DNA from: Rubrobacter sp.
GTDB taxonomy: Bacteria; Actinomycetota; Rubrobacteria; Rubrobacterales; Rubrobacteraceae
Length of the DNA: 6,734 nucleotides
Assembly (NCBI GenBank): GCA_016781635.1
Contig: JADDPY010000503.1
Span: 1 to 6,734, forward strand
Direction of reading: 5' to 3'
The notes under the pieces: generated by a model
The model's input: only the letters and a program-made list of their open reading frames with translations
Told to the model about the DNA's origin: nothing
Databases searched by the model: none
In this document: positions 5,212 to 6,734 of the stretch, one piece after another
Position numbering within the stretch: position 1 is the stretch's first letter
Layout of the letters: every line of letters begins with the position of its first letter
Program-made: the position numbers and the translations under genes

Positions 5212-6734
5212 CTACGTGAGGTGCTGGTCCAGAACCTTGTGGAGGCGCACCTCCCGGGGATTGTCCGTTCCGGCAGGGACGGTTTTGCGGATCTGAAGAC
5301 GTGCCTCGCGTCCCTTGAGTTCGATGGTGCCGATATGGTTGTCGAAGTAGGGCCTCTCGTGGGTAAGGTGCCATCGGATGCCCGCCTGCCCCACCCCGGC
5401 GGCGCGAGCGAGGGCCCCGAAGATGACTTCCCCGGCGCGCGACCAGCCGAAGAGCATAGCGAGGCGTTCGGGGGTGCCCAAGGTGTTACGCAGAGGAGAG
5501 CAGACCGCCTGGTAAACGGCGCTCTTGAGGTTGGGGACGTTCGGAAGCTCGGCCTGGGCAAGGTAGCCGTGGTGGACGTCGCCGGAGAGCAGGACGATCG
5601 AGGCGGGTGGACGGCCATGTTCCCCGGAGCCTACCCTCCTCAGCAGGTCCACGAGGGCGTCGAAGGAACCGCGGAAGGCGCTCCAGTGCTCGAGGTCGAT
5701 GGTCTGGCGGAGCTTCTCGCCCAGCGACGCTGCGACCCGGCCCCAGACGCCGGCGCAGATTGCTTCGTTCCAGGATTCGGCGTGGTGGAGGCCGGGGGGG
5801 AGGAGGACCGGTAGGGAGGCGCCGATGAGGAGGTGGTCGAAGGAGCCCGTGACCTTGTCTTCAAGCCAGGCCCACTCCTCGGGATCTAGCATCGAGCGAC
5901 GGCCTTCTTCGAGCACCCTCCCCGCCCGGGTGTCCACGACGAGGAGGCGGGTGTTGCCGAAGTCTCTGTGATAGCTCCAGCGGCTGCCCTCCGGTTCCCG
6001 GTCCGCTTTACGGGCGAACTCACGCAGCAGGGGACCGGCATCTTCGGCCTCCCGCACCCTGGCGTAGAGATCGTTCCTTTCCAGCTCTTCTGGCGAGAGG
6101 TTACCGAGGTGCTGGTAGATCCAGTAGGACACGAAGCCCCCGGTTATGCGCTCCTGCCACCACGGCTTCGCGCGCATCTTCTCGACCCAGGCCGTGGAGG
6201 TGTTCCAGTCGTCGTGGACGTCGTGGTCGTCGAAGATCGTCGATACCGGGACGGTGGAGAGGAGCCAGCGGAGGACCGGCTCGCGCCAGGCGTCCTTGTA
6301 CAGGTGCGTATACTCCTGGAAATCCGCGATGGTCTCACCCGGTTCCCCCTTCGTGGTGCGCCGGGAGCGGATGAACTCGCGCGTTCCAGGCGACACCTCA
6401 TCGGCGTAGATCTGGTCGCCCAGCATGAGCAGCGCGTCGGGCCAGCGCTCCTGCGGCTCTTGGATCATTTTCTGGGCTAGAGCGTACAGGGCGTCCGCGC
6501 CGCGGCCACGTTTGTCCGCGTCCTTGGTGAGGCTATACGGAGCCTCGTTGGGCAGCGAGATGCGGCAGGAGCCGAAGGCGATCCCGAAAGGCGTCTCGGA
6601 GTCGTGGGCGCGGATAACGCTCGGCGGGAAAGCGGAATCCGGCTCGGGCCAGCAAGGTTCGCCGTCGAGGAGGACCTCATAAGGATAGCTCTCCCCTGGC
6701 GAGAGATCGGTGACGTGGACGAGGGCGTAGTAAT
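5212..6734 (-). CDS. PhoD-like metallophosphatase (alkaline phosphatase D family), 5' end outside window
   Basis: The frame is open from the window edge to TAG 5214-5212, giving 506 residues. An internal ATG at 6468 is not the start, because conserved family sequence lies upstream of it. The first visible part (YEVLLDGEPCWPEP) fits the end of the N-terminal beta-sandwich of PhoD proteins. The catalytic domain starts with FGSCR (6576-6562), whose Cys is a metal ligand in B. subtilis PhoD. It continues with LMLGDQIYADEVS (about 6429-6391), DDHDVHDDWN (6231-6202), VVDTRAGR (near 5934-5911) and LLSGDVHHGY (5592-5563). These Asp, Asn and His residues form the bimetal centre that hydrolyses phosphomonoesters or phosphodiesters. 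Any Tat signal peptide lies outside the window. DDHDVHDDWN differs slightly from the more usual DDHE form. The exact substrate is unknown. The family call is firm. The gene symbol is withheld because many PhoD-like paralogues exist. Confidence 0.9.
   Translation of the reverse strand, partial: YYALVHVTDLSPGESYPYEVLLDGEPCWPEPDSAFPPSVIRAHDSETPFGIAFGSCRISLPNEAPYSLTKDADKRGRGADALYALAQKMIQEPQERWPDALLMLGDQIYADEVSPGTREFIRSRRTTKGEPGETIADFQEYTHLYKDAWREPVLRWLLSTVPVSTIFDDHDVHDDWNTSTAWVEKMRAKPWWQERITGGFVSYWIYQHLGNLSPEELERNDLYARVREAEDAGPLLREFARKADREPEGSRWSYHRDFGNTRLLVVDTRAGRVLEEGRRSMLDPEEWAWLEDKVTGSFDHLLIGASLPVLLPPGLHHAESWNEAICAGVWGRVAASLGEKLRQTIDLEHWSAFRGSFDALVDLLRRVGSGEHGRPPASIVLLSGDVHHGYLAQAELPNVPNLKSAVYQAVCSPLRNTLGTPERLAMLFGWSRAGEVIFGALARAAGVGQAGIRWHLTHERPYFDNHIGTIELKGREARLQIRKTVPAGTDNPREVRLHKVLDQHLT

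Noticed and set aside
5221..5814. Plus-strand open frame opposite the PhoD-like gene
   Set aside because: It is antisense to catalytic motifs of a clear metallophosphatase, with no SD or family features.
1..6734. CRISPR arrays, tRNA or rRNA genes, insertion sequences, attachment sites
   Set aside because: No regularly spaced repeats, cloverleaf-like sequences, transposase genes or terminal repeats were found on reading both strands by eye.

Overview
GC-rich actinobacterial-type chromosomal DNA with GC-biased third codon positions, frequent GTG starts and clear Shine-Dalgarno (SD) sites. The gene content (a membrane formate dehydrogenase with an NrfD-type anchor, a stand-alone cupin and a PhoD-like phosphatase) together with the codon style suggests a Rubrobacter-like actinobacterium. 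That assignment is inference from gene style, not from any marker gene.

Plus strand, 1-3264: the 3' half of a respiratory formate dehydrogenase operon. It holds the C-terminal part of the molybdopterin catalytic subunit (1-1074), an unrecognised 94-residue protein whose start overlaps the catalytic gene's stop (1074-1358), the four-cluster iron-sulfur subunit with a C-terminal membrane helix (1362-2201), and an eight-helix NrfD-type membrane subunit (2212-3264). The genes are overlapping or 3-10 bases apart. Together they would oxidise formate and pass electrons through the Fe-S chain to the quinone pool. Two GC-rich hairpins without a U-tract follow (3294-3355).

Plus strand, 3265-4597: an intergenic region, then a globin domain (from 3551) with an intact haem pocket of the flavohaemoglobin type. 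It is followed in another reading frame by a linker and a PAS domain (about 4099-4500), and the last codons before a textbook intrinsic terminator (4559-4597) lie in a third frame. The simplest reading is one globin-PAS sensor-like gene carrying two apparent single-base losses. Whether these are real mutations or sequence errors cannot be told from the window.

Minus strand, 6734-4694: the C-terminal 506 residues of a PhoD-like metallophosphatase (6734-5212), then after a 116-base gap a 133-residue cupin (5095-4694). This pair converges on the globin-PAS gene, with the terminator between them.
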